Part shown: positions 62,089-64,000 of the stretch, piece by piece
Layout of the letters: the number at the start of each line of letters is the position of its first letter
Position numbering within the stretch: position 1 is the stretch's first letter
Assembly: GCA_964488865.1 (NCBI GenBank)
Contig: CAZAWR010000001.1
Location: 170,329 to 234,328, forward strand
Direction: 5' to 3'
Source: MWCO01 sp964488865
GTDB taxonomy: Bacteria > Myxococcota_A > Polyangia > Polyangiales > Polyangiaceae
Length of the DNA stretch: 64,000 nucleotides
Program-made: the position numbers and the translations under genes
Notes under the pieces: generated by a model
The model's input: only the letters and a program-made list of their open reading frames with translations
The model's database searches: none
What the model was told of the DNA's origin: nothing

Positions 62089-63792
62089 TCAATCGGACAT
62101 CGTGACGCGAAGGACCTCTTCGGGCGTGGTGACGCCTTGGGCGATCTTGGTGTTGCCGGCAGCACGCAGGGAGATCATCCCGTTCTTGATGGCTGCCACC
62201 TTGAGCTCGGCGGTCGATGCTCCCTGGAGCACCATCTCGCGAAGGCTCTCGGAAAACCGCATGACCTCGTAGAGGGCGACGCGACCTTTGTAGCCGGTGT
62301 TGTTGCAGGTGCGGCAGCCCGCGCCCTTCATCAGGGTAGCGTTCGACATGAGCTCGTCCGAGAAGCCGAGATCCTCGAACACTTTGCGGTCCATCACGGT
62401 GGCGGTCGCGCAGTCCTTGCACACGCGTCGGGCGAGACGTTGTGCGAGCACGAGGTTCACGCTGGCGGTGATGAGGAACGGCTCGACACCCATGTTGAGC
62501 ATGCGGGAGATGGTCGAGGGGGCGTCGTTGGTGTGGAGGGTGGAGAGCACCAAGTGGCCCGTGAGGGCCGCCTTGACCGCGATTTCCGCGGTCTCGAAGT
62601 CTCGGATCTCGCCGACCATGATGATGTCCGGGTCCTGCCGGAGAAAGGACCGCAGGGACATGGCGAAGTTGAGCCCTATTTCCTCGTGCATCTGCACCTG
62701 GTTGATGCCCGGAAGGTTGTATTCCACCGGGTCTTCCGCGGTGCTGATGTTCACCCCGTCTTTGTTGAGGTCCGACAGCGCCGAGTACAGCGTGGTGGTC
62801 TTTCCCGACCCCGTCGGCCCCGTGACCAGCACCATGCCCCAGGGCTGGTTGATCGCCCACTGGAAGTCGTTGAGCGGCTGTTGGTCGAAACCGAGCTTCG
62901 TCATGTCGAGCTGCAGGTTCGCCTTGTCCAGGAGCCGGAGAACGACCTTCTCTCCCCACATGGTCGGCAGCACCGACACGCGGAAGTCCATCTCCTTGCC
63001 CTTGCCGAGCTTCAGCTTGATACGACCGTCCTGCGGCAACCTGCGCTCGGCGATGTCCAGGGCGCTCATGATCTTCAGACGGCTCACGAGCGCCGCCCGC
63101 AGCTTCAGCGGCGGAGTCATCTCCTCCATCAGCACCCCGTCGACACGGTACCGGATGCGGAGCTTCTTTTCGTACGGCTCCACGTGGATGTCGCTCGCGC
63201 CCTTCTTGATCGCGGCGAGCAAGATCATGTTCACCAGGCGCACGACCGGCGCGTCCTCGCTCGCCTTCTCGAGCTCCAGGATGTTGAGCTCCTCGTTGTC
63301 CTCGCCGAAGTCGATCTCCCCTTCGTCGAATCCAGCCATCACGTCGTCGTACGTGGGCCCGACGTTGTAGTACCGCTCGATCGCGGCCACGATGGCCGAC
63401 TCGGCGGATACCACGGGCTCGACGTTCAGCGCGGTGAGAAACTTGATGTCGTCGATGGCGTGCAGGTTCGTGGGGTCCGACATGGCGACGATGAGGGAGG
63501 CGCCGGCACGGGACAGCGGGAGGATCCTGTGCTTTTCGGCCACGTCCTGCGGCACGAGCTTGAGCACCTCAGGGTCGACCTCGTACTCGTCGAGGTTGAC
63601 CGCGGGGACGCGGTACTGCGCCGAGAGGAAGTTCGTCATCTCGCGGTCGGATACGTACCCGAGCTTGGCGAGCGCGTAGCCGAGGTTGTTCCCGCTCTTG
63701 CGCTGCTCGTCCTGCGCCTGCCTGAGCTGCTGCAAACTGATCAGCTTCTCGCGAACGAGGAGCTCACCCAACCGGGTCGGATTTGGTGCCAT
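62089..63792 (-). CDS. pilB: Type IV pilus extension ATPase PilB
   Basis: 567-residue assembly ATPase. The N-terminal MshEN-type domain (RLGELLVREKLISLQQLRQAQ then LGYALAKLGYVSDREM) carries the two motifs known to bind cyclic di-GMP in related GspE/MshE proteins. The ATPase core has GPTGSGKTTTLYSALSDL, STAEDPVEY, IMVGEIRDFETAEIA and HLVLSTLHTND, and the zinc-binding tetracysteine CKDC ... CRTCNNTGYKGR. The ATG at 63792 opens MAPNPTRLGELLVRE; upstream frame is not protein-like. It is the first gene of the pilB-pilT unit. Confidence 0.95.
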   Translation of the reverse strand: MAPNPTRLGELLVREKLISLQQLRQAQDEQRKSGNNLGYALAKLGYVSDREMTNFLSAQYRVPAVNLDEYEVDPEVLKLVPQDVAEKHRILPLSRAGASLIVAMSDPTNLHAIDDIKFLTALNVEPVVSAESAIVAAIERYYNVGPTYDDVMAGFDEGEIDFGEDNEELNILELEKASEDAPVVRLVNMILLAAIKKGASDIHVEPYEKKLRIRYRVDGVLMEEMTPPLKLRAALVSRLKIMSALDIAERRLPQDGRIKLKLGKGKEMDFRVSVLPTMWGEKVVLRLLDKANLQLDMTKLGFDQQPLNDFQWAINQPWGMVLVTGPTGSGKTTTLYSALSDLNKDGVNISTAEDPVEYNLPGINQVQMHEEIGLNFAMSLRSFLRQDPDIIMVGEIRDFETAEIAVKAALTGHLVLSTLHTNDAPSTISRMLNMGVEPFLITASVNLVLAQRLARRVCKDCATATVMDRKVFEDLGFSDELMSNATLMKGAGCRTCNNTGYKGRVALYEVMRFSESLREMVLQGASTAELKVAAIKNGMISLRAAGNTKIAQGVTTPEEVLRVTMSD

Positions 63793-64000
63793 GACACTCC
63801 AAGAAGTCGGGGACCGACGTCCCATTGAACCACACTGACTCGCAGACCATACCAGTCCGGACGGCATGCGTGCCATGTCCTCTTCGCAGTTCGCATCGAA
63901 CCCGCCGACCACCCTCTCCCACAGCCGTCCCGGGTTGAGGCCCGGCTACGACAATGGACGGATGACGGACATCAACTAGGCCCTAATCAAGCGAAGGCCG
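63793..64000. repeat. Right-edge intergenic DNA with partial copies of both dispersed repeats
   Basis: Between 63930 and 63979 the words CCGGGTTGAGG, GGACGGATGACGGACATC and AACTAG match the first 50 bases of family 1. Immediately after, CTAGGCCCTAATCAAGCG (63976-63993) resembles the family-2 terminus CTAGNCCCAAATCAAGCG, so another family-2 element probably runs out of the window. Bases 63793-63929 carry the presumed pilB promoter; no gene is seen. Confidence 0.65.

Overview
This 64 kb window is GC-rich chromosomal DNA that most resembles a member of the Myxococcota (myxobacteria and relatives). The pointers are numerous lipoproteins with a lipobox followed by Gly/Ser/Thr/Ala-rich linkers, Cys-rich repeat lipoproteins, Ser/Thr kinases of eukaryotic type, several two-component proteins, a Roadblock (MglB-like) protein, and PilB/PilT motor ATPases. 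The assignment is inference; no rRNA or species marker is present. There is no prophage, complete insertion sequence, CRISPR array or integrase.

Region by region. 0.3-6 kb: a CotH-type lipoprotein kinase, a Gly-rich lipoprotein, a MurE-like ligase lacking the usual N-terminal domain, and a Cys-rich repeat lipoprotein. 6.1-10.1 kb: a lone N6-adenine methyltransferase of Type ISP architecture, overlapped by an upstream FGE/SUMF1-domain lipoprotein. 10.2-12.7 kb: a tyrosine phosphatase, a membrane-anchored unknown and a HAD hydrolase. 12.7-15.8 kb: a gene-poor patch with tandem repeats, a tiny zinc-ribbon ORF, a hipBA module and a small unknown, ending at a tRNA-fMet with recognisable promoter and terminator. 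16-19.4 kb: two coupled sensor kinases. 19.7-26.2 kb: a cyclic-2,3-diphosphoglycerate-synthetase-like P-loop protein, a PEGA protein, RocD, a Roadblock protein and an aconitase-fold protein without its Fe-S cysteines. 26.4-36.9 kb: a lipoprotein, a frameshifted polysaccharide-lyase-like lipoprotein, Nth, GyrA, MazG, RlmN, a response regulator and a Ser/Thr kinase. 37-44.6 kb: a polytopic glycosyltransferase-like protein with a coupled small membrane protein, a receiver-XRE regulator, a pseudokinase-ATPase-TPR protein, MeaB and a rubrerythrin-like protein. 44.8-51.6 kb: a FadL-like porin with coupled lipoprotein, an FKBP lipoprotein, a presenilin-like intramembrane aspartyl protease, a PGPGW protein, and propeller-like and expansin-like lipoproteins. 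51.7-57.8 kb: an unknown, then a cytoplasmic S1C protease fused to a CesT/YbjN-like domain flanked by two nearly identical TerB proteins, followed by unknowns, an SMR-like transporter and a ferritin-like protein. 57.9-63.8 kb: an aminotransferase, PurF, PilT and PilB.

Three dispersed repeat families link the intergenic spaces: (1) a block of about 190-255 bp at 5.9 and 59.2 kb with a fragment at 63.9 kb; (2) a MITE-like element of about 150-163 bp with CTAG-ended inverted termini at 23.6, 26.2, 36.9 and 37.0 kb, whose terminal CTAG supplies the TAG stop codon of three neighbouring genes; (3) an AACTGGTGA..CCGGG word family at 12.7 kb (tandem) and 57.8 kb (inverted).

The most interesting candidates are the presenilin-like protein (47964-48866), the TerB/S1C-protease/TerB cassette (52721-54981), the aconitase-fold protein stripped of its cluster ligands (24375-26204), and the stop-codon-supplying repeat element. 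All family calls come from reading motifs by eye; no database search was run.
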